From assembly GCA_021397835.1 (NCBI GenBank), contig JAJFZO010000034.1, forward strand, positions 622,501 through 686,500: DNA of 64,000 nucleotides, written 5' to 3'. Source of the stretch: Moringa oleifera (taxonomy: Eukaryota > Streptophyta > Magnoliopsida > Brassicales > Moringaceae). Below the pieces are notes generated by a model. The model searched no databases, was not told where the DNA came from, and saw only the letters and a program-made list of their open reading frames with translations. Of the stretch, positions 25,827-36,311 are shown piece after piece; position 1 is the first letter of the stretch, and each line of letters starts with the position of its first letter. A program made the translations under genes and the position numbers.

Positions 25827-28800
25827 ACCGAGGATAGGGCATTGTGTATCTTTCCTCTACAATATTGAGCTTGTTAGATAAACTTTCTTCCAATATTGAG
25901 CATTATGGTGCTTGGTTCATCAGAAGCATAGATTGTAACATTGAATTTGAGAATGTGAGATTGCGTCTGATCCTTATTTTGGTTGGAACTGAGTGTCTTG
26001 GATGGTATGTTTGCAAATTAGATGACTCAAGGTTAATTAGTGAGTTTTATTCCAAAAAAAAAAAAAAGGTTAAACTAATGAGCATGGATACAAGCACGCC
26101 ATGGTGCTGGGCGGAGAACTTGCTATCCACTTGCGGCTGCCGATGCAAATCTAGTATAATCTATATATTGCTTGGTTATATGATTTTTCTGAGAAATACC
26201 CTACTGTTAAGTTAGTGGCTTGATTAGTGATATAGATATGTTCTGGTGGTTTTCTTCAGTGTTCTCATGCACTAATCTTCTGGTGATCGAAAGGTCTGAA
26301 TTTTCTCTTTCTTGGAGCAGATCAGTGGTAAGTTACTTCGGGCAAAAAATGATCTTGCAACAGGTCTGGGCTCCGTTGGCCCAATAACAACAACAGAAGA
26401 GTGGGACTGGAATGGGCTTCTGCAGAACACTGCTGTCATACTTTCACTCTACGTCAAATGCCCAAAATTAGTGTCTGTTGATGTAATCAAATTAGTAGCA
26501 TCTACCAAGCTTTAAGAAAGAAAGAATTGCTCATTTCAAAAACGAAAAAGAAAAAAATTGCTAGAAGCTTGGAAGATTGGGTATTATGAAAAGGGTGAGA
26601 TCTAATTTTTGTCATTTTTCATCACATCATTAATACTAGTTGATAGTTTGATAAGACATAACTTCAACTATGTATCAAAAGATTTCTTATTAATCAAAAG
26701 CTTATTAGAATTACATTACTTCCAAAAAGATTTAGCTTTAAACACAATTATACAGTCCATACCATATTAATATAAAAGCATTAACATAAAAACAATGGTA
26801 AAACCAATCCCATATAGCCAATCTTCCTCTTTTTTTCCACCATGATTAGGTCATAGACACAGACTCCCTAAGCTGTCTGATGACTTGCAATGGCCAAGTA
26901 CCTTCAACATCCAATCATGCACCAAATCCCTTGATTTATGCTTATATGTCAAACTTTCTTGGTACAAAACAGCGCAGGCTACGGACAAAAAGGATTTAAA
27001 ATTTGGCATCCACCGTTGCGTTCTTCAGTGCACTTATATATACAAACAACACCTCATAACTGCATTTGCATACTATACCCACAGAAAACACAAACCATTT
27101 GTTCATATCGACAAGATCAACCGTTCCCGAGGAAGCAAACCCATGAAACCAGAGAGCTCCCCAACCAGCAGATCCTGCATGCAAGCAAAAATTTTTGGCA
27201 GAATCCTTACCAGTCTTTCTGCCGAAGGAAGAAACAAACACTATAAACTTCACAACCCAGAAGCACTGTTTCTTTGTCTCACTCGTAGCTGAAACTTGCT
27301 GTGCAGCTACTATTAAGGGCAGCTTAGTAACGTAAACGAGGTTTTGTCGCTGTTGTGTTGCATGTCTGCAACAGGGTTTTTAGATGGTCCAAAAGGAAAA
27401 GATCTCTCTTGTTCCAAGAAAATCAGTGTAGGGTTTGATTATTTGGAGGAGAAATTGCTATGAACTGACAATCGTTTTTATATCTCCACGTGTTTGTGCC
27501 TGCTCTCCATGATTTTCTTGCATTATTTTGCAATTATTTGAGGTGAAGATGTCACATCATGTTCTCCTTTCAAGTGGCTATTCCATGAATATACTTAAAC
27601 CAAATAGAGCTTCTTCTTTTACCATACGAAAGCTTATAATGTGGGTAACGCTTCCTGGGTCTCCATCAATTAACAGTAGCTATGAGAGATACTACTGCTG
27701 CTCTTGTGCTTAATTTATTCATATTCTAAGGAAGAAAGCTAAGATCTTTTCATGGAAAGATTGCCCACCAAGGACTTTTTTACATAAAACCAGCTACCCA
27801 ATTTCAAGAGTGGGTAGAACCAAACCATCCTGGTCTACTCATTTACAGTTCATCATGCATGCATCTGATCTGATCTGATCTCTCTCTTTGCTTTTAATGT
27901 GTTGTTAACAACGAGGATCTTTAGTCATTGTCAACAAGATATCAACTTAACATTTTCTTTTACTTGCTCGCATCTGCATTTGGACCCACCATTACTGGCC
28001 ATTGCTTTCGTTGCACAATCTTTGAAGCCGCTCGCCGAGGAGCTGATATTGACCCACCCTTTGAAGAGAGGTTGAAGAAGAAGCCACTAAAAGCTTTGGC
28101 CCTCATGACAGACGACATTGACTGCTCAATAGTTGGGCACTAAATGGAATCCATTAGATTTCCAGGGACCTATTGTGGGCTTACCCCATTAAATCCTCAA
28201 TCTGACAGTAATTCTGAGAAATAATTTGTAATCTTTTTGATACCCATAAAAGTATCAAATGAGTTTTGCACTTAGGTTACCCTTTATGCTCTTTCAAAAG
28301 AAGAGAAAGAAACTGTTTGGAATATCAGAAAGTTAATCTTGCATGGATTCCTTCTTTTTCATGTACTCCTTTCTCTTTCTGTGTCTTTCAAAATCTTTCT
28401 TGCAAGTATACATTACTTTTCAACTTTTCCTATACATTTCTTTTCAAACCATATCAAGAACAATAAAAGTATGTAGTTCTCATCTGGTGAAGACAATATC
28501 ATATGGAAAAAAAATGTTCTACAGATGATTTTGTTAAATTACCTCAACATAACTCATGTTAACAGCAGATGTTAATCAATACACAACTGGTGACTTTAAA
28601 TTTAAATGATTATTTAGTTCATTATTAATAATTTCAGAAATATTTTTCTATTTTCAAATATCCAAAGAAAGCAGGAAATTGATTTTTAATATATGTAAAA
28701 CATACTTACGAACCATTAAATGGGTATCAATACATTTGGCTTCACATATCAAGCTTTATAGACAAGAGAGACAACATATCCCTATACATAAATTTATGAA

Positions 28801-30212
28801 CCCTAACATATTTTAACACTAAGATTTAGAAGTCCCACATCCCACAAAACACATTAACTTATAACCAAAATTAAGGCTTGAATTAAATAATGAGTGTTCT
28901 AGATGTAAGGACAAATTGTCTGGTTGTTAACCTTACCTAAACCAACTAATTTCAGGACATTAATATTAATTTAAAGTGTAATAGTACAAAATTAAGCATT
29001 TCATTCTTGTGCTGCAGTTATTCATATACATCCTTCTCAGGATCCCATTCTATTTGTTTGTCTCTCTTTGTGTTATGTGTAAACTGTAAAATAATCGAAA
29101 GTAAGGGTAAACCAACTCTCAATCAAGGAAGCTTTTCTTAATTAATGCGGATCATCATCCCATGCCTTGCTCTCTTCTATGCCAATTTGGTGTTTCTCAA
29201 AGTTTTTGCCTCGTGCTTCGAAGATTTAGGGACTCTAGTTAACGCAACAAGCCAATCCTTTTTGGATTATATAAAACGAATCTAATTACAATTGAGCTCT
29301 TCGACTTTCAATCTTTGGATTTATCTTGGAGAAGAATGATTATAAGTTTTTAGCTCTTCATGGATATCATATATTCTTGCTAAATGTTATCCCAAAGTGG
29401 CCACCATTTGCAGTATTAAGAGAACTCCTAAAGAAATTTGGTATCAAATACATACTACTTCTTTTTTCGGCTAAATTAATTTTGAGTTAAATATTACTTT
29501 AATGGATTATTAAATTAAATATTAATTTGATCTGTGTTAAACAATTTAATAAAAAGATGCTCAAAACTCAGCACATATAACTCATATCAGTGAGGATCGT
29601 TGGACTTTCACAGCATATCAAGCAATACCAATAATAATGTCCTGCCCAGAAGTTAATGTACACTGCAGTTAAATTAATTATTCTTCTTACACATCTATGT
29701 ATATAAAGATATATAAATCAGTTTGGGTTCTGCTAGTTACATGTGCAGAGCTGCCCACCATGTTGCTATAGATGTGGAGCATAAGCTGTGCAACAAGGAC
29801 CACCACAGACATTCAAGGACAATAAACCAGCTTTCTTGCCCTTATGCCTATCAACTTTCATAATCAGTCCCCTTGGAATTTGCCAATCAACTAAGCAAAA
29901 CACTATTGGAAAGAAAATTAATGGCTTCTTTTTCCTTTGAACCAAACACTTTTTTAGATGAGACAAGCGAATTAAAAATACATGGGAAATGCCTCGAGAT
30001 AAAGTATTAACAACTCTACGCCCCTCTTGGTTTTCTGATCGTCATTACATTATAATACATCAACCATTTTGTCTTCATGCATGAAAACATCTCTTTTTCA
30101 ATAAAGACAAATAAATCTTTAAGAGAAAAAGAAGAAACAAAGAACTACTGCCAACAAATCTTTCTCCTCCTTTTTCTTTTTTCTTTTTCCTGGAAATTTT
30201 TTTGGTGTGGAA
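25827..30212. other. Long spacer between PFD2 and the OVATE gene
   Basis: About 4.4 kb without a gene I can support. It contains the PFD2 3' UTR, then mixed sequence with two coding-looking short frames (26312-26515 on +, 27960-28118 on -), then AT-rich sequence from about 28500 to 29700. The last 150 bases before 30213 are probably the OVATE 3' UTR. Confidence 0.5.
27960..28118 (-). other. Candidate small ORF or first exon (52 residues)
   Basis: The minus-strand frame starts MSSVMRAKAFSGFFFNLSSK and goes on with RRAASKIVQRKQWPVMVGPN. The N-terminal part is basic and hydroxylated with no acidic residue, like a mitochondrial presequence. The stop codon overlaps a good donor (GCAA|gtaaaag), so this could instead be a first coding exon. 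The plus strand is also open here (27928-28143), so one of the two may be a shadow. Not recognised. Confidence 0.25.
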
Positions 30213-30863
30213 TCACGTCCTGTACCCGTCAAGTTTCCGGTGACTGGTCGAGGAGGAGGAGGAGGAGGAAGACAAAAGGGAAATGAGAATATCTGTGAAA
30301 GCACGGATGATTAACTTGTGGGTGTTCGTTGGGTTCAAAGCGAGATAACAGAACAGCAACTCATGCAAGAACTCCCAGTCGTTCTTGACGTCCGTCAGGT
30401 TCCTTGCCTCGATCATCTCCTCCATTGATCTCCTGAAATCACTGTAGGGATCCGGGGAGTCCTTCTTCACCGCAACTCCTCCGTTGAGCGGTCCCACTGT
30501 GCTCTTGCTAGGCAGGTCCAGCGGCCTGGTGTCGGGTGACTCTATGATAGAGTTGGAACGACCGGGGGAGGAGAAGAAGAAGCGGTGAGAAGCGAAAGCA
30601 GCAGCGAAGTCAGGACGAGGCGAGGAGTCGCAATCGTCGCAGGACGAAGAGAAGGAGGCCGAGGAGACATCCGTATCAGTGAAGGAGGCACTAAGGGGCT
30701 TGGAGTGGTCGGAAGAGGAGAGACGCTCGTAGATAGAGTTGAAGTTCTTGGTGAAGGTTGCCGGTGGATCTTGCTTGGACGGCGGGCTCAAAGATGGAGG
30801 CCAACATCTCAGTAGTCCCGATGAGAAGCAGAGGTGAAAGTTCTTCCAGAAAATATTCGACAT
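30213..30863 (-). CDS. OVATE family protein (transcriptional repressor)
   Basis: Intronless frame of 216 residues. The OVATE (DUF623) domain is at about residues 129-195: VAVKKDSPDPYSDFRRSMEE, then WEFLHELLFCYLALNP and HKLIIRAFTDIL. This is the conserved DPYxDFRxSMxEMI ... LLxCYLxLN ... I..AF order. The N-terminal half is rich in Ser, Asp and Phe and looks disordered. OVATE proteins are plant-specific nuclear or cytosolic regulators that repress transcription with KNOX/BELL partners and alter organ shape. The tail carries a run of eight or more serines. Arabidopsis OFP11 sits in the syntenic chromosome 4 segment (recalled), but I do not assign a number. Confidence 0.92.
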   Translation of the reverse strand: MSNIFWKNFHLCFSSGLLRCWPPSLSPPSKQDPPATFTKNFNSIYERLSSSDHSKPLSASFTDTDVSSASFSSSCDDCDSSPRPDFAAAFASHRFFFSSPGRSNSIIESPDTRPLDLPSKSTVGPLNGGVAVKKDSPDPYSDFRRSMEEMIEARNLTDVKNDWEFLHELLFCYLALNPTNTHKLIIRAFTDILISLLSSSSSSSSTSHRKLDGYRT

Positions 30864-30928
30864 TTTCTCGAGAAAGAGAGGGAACAGAGAGATAGAGAAA
30901 GTAGAGAGTGAGCTGGGTGTGTCCTGTT

Positions 30929-30936
30929 ATTATATA
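30929..30936 (-). promoter_or_regulatory. TATA box of the OVATE gene
   Basis: Minus-strand TATATAAT lies 66 bases upstream of the OVATE start codon, with GA/CT-rich leader sequence between. The position suits a core promoter with a short leader. Confidence 0.55.
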
Positions 30937-32246
30937 CTGTATACTAGGCAGCCATAGCGACTGCTGAGGGACAAACAATGAAGAATAAAGAGCGAGTAAG
31001 TGGGGAGTTTCTTTTACTTTTTTCTCCTAAAATATAATTAATTTTTTGTGTTTACTAAAATTTAGTAACTTCCAATTTGGGTAATATTGCTTGATTACCT
31101 TAGATTTCACATCAACTTTCAAAAATTTGAAACTTTTATTTGATTTTTAACTTATTATCTATCAACATGAATACATCTATCAATGATTATGAACTGTGAT
31201 TGATGATGCAAAATTACTGTACATGGACCTACCACGACAGTGGAAGGCATAAGATCTTGACCATCTGATTGCATGGCACATGATAAAGAGACCTAGAAAT
31301 GATAACCCATAAGTTTGCACTTTTACATGTTACTTCAGGTCCGAAGAAGACAAGCATCTTATCTTATTGTGGGTAGAGGAAGACAAAACTGGTGTGGTGT
31401 GGCAGATGTGATTGGGAAACAAAACTGCCCTTCTCAATTGTGGAGGGAAGAGGGAGAGGGGGGGTTTCAGTGTCATAACCCCTCTGGCTCTGGGTCTTAA
31501 TGGGGAGGTTTTCGTACACATAATTGTCCTTACCACAGCAAGGCTCACGAGGGAACTTGTCCTCCTTCCTTACAAAGGAACCCTGCCAGGTTCCCTCCCC
31601 TTGTGACCTCATTTTCGTGTTGCGTTTTCAGGATTTGTGAAAGTTTCCTTTCACTCTTATCTTTCTCAGTCAATCATGGAAGCATATGCAAACTGTCATC
31701 TCTTATGTCATATCTGGCGTAGTTTGTTGGGTCCTCACCCTGCAGGCAGTTTCTTTTACCCATTTAAGATTCGAATGGATTCCGCCATTTTTACCTTATC
31801 TTAAGAGTGCTTCAAATTAGGCTGCGCTTTGCCAAAGGTTAATTGCTAGCAGAGGCCTGGCCGAGGAGAGGCACCTTTTAGTGGGCCAATAGGGGTACCT
31901 CAAGGCCCTTGGGGAGGACATTCTGACCCAATATTGATCAGTCGTAATCCATAAGACCCATGAGCCTACGTCGGGCACAGCCGTTCTCTCCCGTCTGTTT
32001 GTCATTAAGCCATGAGAAACAGAGAAATGGAAGCAAAGTGGCCGGAGCTAGTTCTATTTACAAAAGCAGAGTACAGCAGAAACGTTGATGCAAGCATACA
32101 GAACACATACATATATATACATAAACACCACAAAAGTAGGCAAAAACTTGTACTTCTGAGGTACGTTATTGAAAGAGCTCGTCATGCATAAACCCTAAAG
32201 TTGACGGCCATGAGAAGCACACAGAGCAAGCAGATTAGTCCCATAA
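30937..32246. other. OVATE upstream region and LEA 3' flank
   Basis: Non-coding sequence upstream of the OVATE gene and downstream of the LEA stop. The AT-rich part is about 31020-31200. Reading frames on both strands at 31315-32005 overlap each other and show no family features. Confidence 0.55.
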
Positions 32247-33356
32247 TCATATGTTAGGACCCTCATTGAGCCTAGCAGCTGCAGCCACAGACGATGCAAC
32301 CCCACCTGGCCGCGGGGCAATATTAGGGTTGTTCCTTAACTCCGCGCTCGCCACCCCCTCTGCGTCCTGCTTCGTCGCCACCTTATCCGCCGGCAACTTT
32401 GTCGTTGCACCCTGCCCAAATGATAGAAGCACTCCAATCATATCCAACAATATATATAACTTCTGTTAAATCCTTCTGACAAGCCCATTGACAGACTATA
32501 AAGAGGAAGAGAAGACCAGAGATTAGTTCATTACCGATAAGATATCACCTAGTTTGATCTTGTCCTCGTCGCGGTCTGCTGCTGCATTGTAAGCTGCGGC
32601 TGACTGAGCTGAAGCCGCGAGGCCACCTGGGGTTACGACGTTGGTGCCAGTTGCTCTCACCTCTGCTGCCTGAATAGCGGCTGCATCGCTCTGATCAATC
32701 GGCTTGTCACCGGCTGTTTGTGCAGTTGCTTCCAGTGCTTCTCCTATGGTGATTGCAGCCTGCTGAGCAGCATCAAGTGCGGTTGTAGGTTGCACCGGCA
32801 TTGGTTCAATGTACTGCCCCACAACCTACAAACGACGCCGTGTTACCGTTCACCACAGGCAAAGTATATTATAACGTAGGCAGTCATTCTGACGCCTTGA
32901 TACACCAACAGCGAAAAAGAATGCATGCAGTGAAGTTTGACAAGCTGTTCTGACGACTCTGTATATCCAACACAAACGCATATGAATGTATATTGACCAT
33001 AAAGGAGAGGAGGAGGAGGAGCAGACCTGGCCACCAACTGACTCAGTGGTGATGCGAGCGCCGGGAATATCAGTCTGTGTGACGGTGACACCCTGGTTTC
33101 CTGCAATATCAGTAGCATCCCTGTGACCGACTAGACCGGCTCGCTCGTTCCGGGTGGCGGCAGCTTGCATGGTAGCAGCCGGTCCGCCTTTTTGGGTCTG
33201 TCCAGTCAGCATGGATTCAGCGGTCTGCATCATGGCAGCGTCTTGGGGAGCAACTGGCTTGGAAGCAAGATCGCCGGAGACGTTAAGAACGTCCCCATAC
33301 TTTATGGGTTCTTGCATCTCTTCTCCTTGAGGCCTCTGGGGTTGTTCCTGACTCAT
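32247..33356 (-). CDS. Seed maturation protein, LEA SMP family (LEA D-34 / ECP31 type)
   Basis: Three exons on the minus strand (33356-33027, 32825-32535, 32411-32247) join in frame to 261 residues, the usual family length. I chose the ATG at 33356 because MSQEQPQRPQ is the conserved start; an ATG two codons upstream also exists. Three SMP repeats are visible. They include PIKYGDVLNVSGDLASKPV with QTQKGGPAATMQAAAT, then ITIGEALEATAQTAGDKPID with AAEVRATGTNV, and a last DKVATKQDAEGVASAELRNN ending in PGGVASSVAAAARLNEG. These hydrophilic proteins accumulate in maturing, desiccating seed and probably protect membranes and proteins. Two ABA-response elements and a TATA-like box lie upstream. Confidence 0.95.
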
Positions 33357-33474
33357 CTTCAAGATACTGTGACCTTGTCCTCGGCTTTAACTTAAGCGGT
33401 TTAACTTCCTTCCCCCTTTTCAAGGTAACTCTGCAACCTCCTGCGTTTTAGGTGATGAAATCGAAGCGGAGTCC

Positions 33475-33571
33475 ATTTAAAGGACGATGGGAATGCATTC
33501 AGCATTGACACGTCCGCACTTTTGCAGGCACTTGTTAAGCAAACAACTAGGAAATCTGTCTGCTACGTGGC
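33475..33571 (-). promoter_or_regulatory. LEA promoter: TATA-like box plus two ABRE motifs
   Basis: Upstream of the LEA gene I see a TATA-like TTTAAAT on the minus strand (33475-33481). An ABRE of the form GGACGTGTC on the minus strand follows at 33507-33515. A second ACGTGGC element, read on the plus strand, lies at 33565-33571. Closely spaced ACGTG cores are the known requirement for ABA and bZIP (ABI5/ABF) control of seed LEA genes, so the arrangement fits the gene's expected expression. Confidence 0.6.
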
Positions 33572-34472
33572 AGCTGGTTAGCTAGGTTGTCATAATATGA
33601 GATTGCTGGTTCAGGATGTTGGTGACACTGGGCAGAAGAGTCACGAACACTTGGCAAATAGTTGAGCTTGGCTTCCATGTGCTGTATTTCATGACCTCTC
33701 GCCAATCTCCTTTTCCATCTTGTTCCATTCTGTTTTGTTTTCTCTGTTGGGATAATTCTTGGGTGATGCTATCTGGCTTATATATTCAGAGTTTCAATTG
33801 TTTGTCTGCTTTGTTCATATGATGGGATAACATATTGTTGCATTAAGCATCATTTCAGAGGCCCTAAACAAGATTTCAGACATGATAATTGTTCTTCATT
33901 TGTAAACCAGATTAGTGGCGCAATGTCCCTTGATAAGATTCCGTGCCTGATAAGGATAGTTTGCCAAAGACAGACCCCTGTCCAGGGCATACAAGCAAAA
34001 ACAACTATATTTTAGAAGTAGGCCGCTCACTTCCCTTAAGACAAACAAAGTAATTTATCCGTTGCAACAAATTACATAGATCACAGAATGTGACTGAGTT
34101 ACATCGGAGTAAACCGTTAATAACTTTGGTTCAAAAGCCTAAACCAGGGATCAGATAACAGCCAGTCGGGGAAGCAATTGCTGAACCTTTTGTGCATGTT
34201 GCGGCATATCGCTGTTTATAATTTTTACTAAATCTTCTTATCAGCCAGTGACGTACAGCTTCTGCTAAAATAAACCAGTTCATTGTCTTCAAGGAAGAAA
34301 AGCATAAAGTAGGAAACAAATATATACCCAACATACCATGTATACAAGATGATAAAAGTGCAGCTCATAACAGCAGATAAGAGAAATTTTAACTTCTCAG
34401 TGTGTGACTGAGCATTTTCGAACTGTCTGCTTTTACTGCAAATTTATCAGAGCACACATGTCGAAAAGGCCT
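33572..34472. other. Spacer: LEA upstream region and VOC gene 3' flank
   Basis: About 900 bases without a gene. The right end is presumably 3' UTR of the glyoxalase-like gene. No coding pattern is seen. Confidence 0.6.
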
Positions 34473-35985
34473 TCAGGGAACTACAGGACCAGCAACCTCC
34501 AAACCGTTACCTGCACATCATAGTATGATACCTCAAACACATTCAGAAACATTTATTTATCATACTGACTAAGACTCAGAGACCCAGAAAAAAGCAAACA
34601 AAAAAACATGTGTTTTAGCAGGTATTTGTGGGATTCATATCCAGATATTGATGCATTGAAAGCCATTGAATGGGAGAAGAAGGAAGAACAGATGAAGAAT
34701 CTTTCTAAGTATAACACAAAGCAAGAGGCCCATATAAGTTCCGAATCATCAAACCAGTCCAACATCATAGCAAGGAAAAAGCACTCACCATCTGGATCAA
34801 AGAAGAAGACTTGTCTGACCTTCCCATCGGGACGAGATCTCTGAAAAGTTTCTATTCCCTTATCCTGTATGACGGATTGTAGGAGGCATAAATGCAGGGC
34901 AAAATGACAAGAAAAAACTAAAACGAAGTGGAATTGTAAAAGGAAAAAGTATGCAGTTGCTGCTGGAGCTAGCCATTAGGTATTAAACCTCAATCTTTCA
35001 TCCAAAAATTCAACATAAATCTCTCCATCCCATTGATGCCTAAGTTCCCACACATATAAACGTTGCAAACAGCTCTCCTTTTGACCATAAAACTAGTACT
35101 ACTTACAAATTTACTGAAATCCTGTCTTTGTGATCTCGCACATAGCTTGCTACCAAGACCAAAAAAAAAAAAAAGAAGATTATTTCATACTTTTACAACT
35201 GATCCAGTATAAGATCCTCACCTAGCCTGAAGTTATGATCAAATTTAAGAACTGGCATAACTTCACATAGACAGAATGGCCACATAAGGACAGGATAGTT
35301 CTTAGGCTCAAGTCACACACATTGGGACCCAACGGAACCCCCTTTTAAACTCATCTTTCTGAATAATGTCAAGAAAAAAAGCAAACAAAAGGTTCTGACA
35401 TGATACAATTAATGCAATGAGATGGGTAGACAGAGTTATCTGCAGTGTTTGTAACCGTTTCAAATATCCTTACCCTTATATACTCCCAAGAACATATTAA
35501 TAACCATAGGATAGATCATGATCGAACCAAGAATTCAAAGCCACATCGGAAGGACAAGAGAAGAAATAGGGAATGATACCTTGAGAGACTGAAGGAAGGA
35601 ATCAAAATTGGAGACGGAGAAGCAAATATGGTGGCCCCTCGGCAGATGGCTGGGGTAGAGAACCGGTGAAGTAGCGCTGTAGGGACCTTCTGGAAGCTTG
35701 GTGAGGGGGTTCCTCTCAATTAGGTGCATGGCAAAAGCCCCAGGTAGATTCAGCCATATTACCTTGAATTCCCCGAAGTTGGGGCTCTCTATCTCCTCGA
35801 ACCCAAATATCTACCCACACACAAAACATTCATCACCATACCACAAATGAAGAAGAAATTAGAAGAACAAAGTAAATTCTCTGGTTTGAGGATAATCAGA
35901 CCTCCTTGTAGAAATCAGCGAGACGCCTAAGGTCAGAGGATTCTCTTGATACATGGTTCAGGGTCGCTCCTTCCGCTAACGCCAT
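34473..35985 (-). CDS. Glyoxalase I-like / VOC superfamily protein
   Basis: Four exons on the minus strand (35985-35902, 35810-35580, 34864-34789, 34510-34473) join in frame to 142 residues. The vicinal-oxygen-chelate fold is clear: two beta-alpha-beta-beta-beta modules, the first starting ATLNHVSRES and LADFYKEIFGFEEIE, the second HLPRGHHICFSV and QVFFFDPDGNGLEV. Putative metal ligands are His11, Glu60 (MHLIE), His88 or His89, and Glu135 (GLEVAG), the usual H/E/H/E pattern. Proteins of this small plant group (At2g32090-like, recalled) are annotated as lactoylglutathione lyase-like, but a glyoxalase reaction has not been shown by sequence. No targeting signal is evident. It lies 326 bases downstream of LOI1 on the same strand. 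Confidence 0.9.
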
Positions 35986-36311
35986 GCTTTCTCTCTGTGT
36001 GTATGTCAGTATGAGTGACATTATGGGCTTGGGCACTCCAGTACCAGCCTCCAGCCCGCAGCTAGTCCGGAACAAAACGACGTAGCTTTAAGAGATCGAG
36101 AGCTTTATCAAAATCTGTCTGTTCTAGTGTAAAATTGCGAGCTTGGTCTTGATCAACCAGAGCTGTTAATGCTAATTTGAAATTTCAGCATCAATAATCA
36201 AAAAGTTAGACTAGTAGTTTTTGATCCCTAATCCTGTAATACAGTTTTACAAGAAGAAATTAATCTACAGAGAAGAAAAAAAGAATTAGTTGGTGATAAT
36301 TATTCACAATA
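35986..36311 (-). other. Short spacer between LOI1 stop and VOC start
   Basis: 326 bases that must hold both the LOI1 3' UTR and the VOC promoter and leader. No reading frame or clear TATA box is seen. Confidence 0.6.

Noticed and set aside
26850..27300. Possible SECE1 gene, expected by synteny with At4g14880-14850
   Set aside because: None of the frames shows the SecE transmembrane pattern. I could not support it.
30585..30815. Plus-strand frame over the OVATE gene
   Set aside because: Shadow of the OVATE frame on the other strand.
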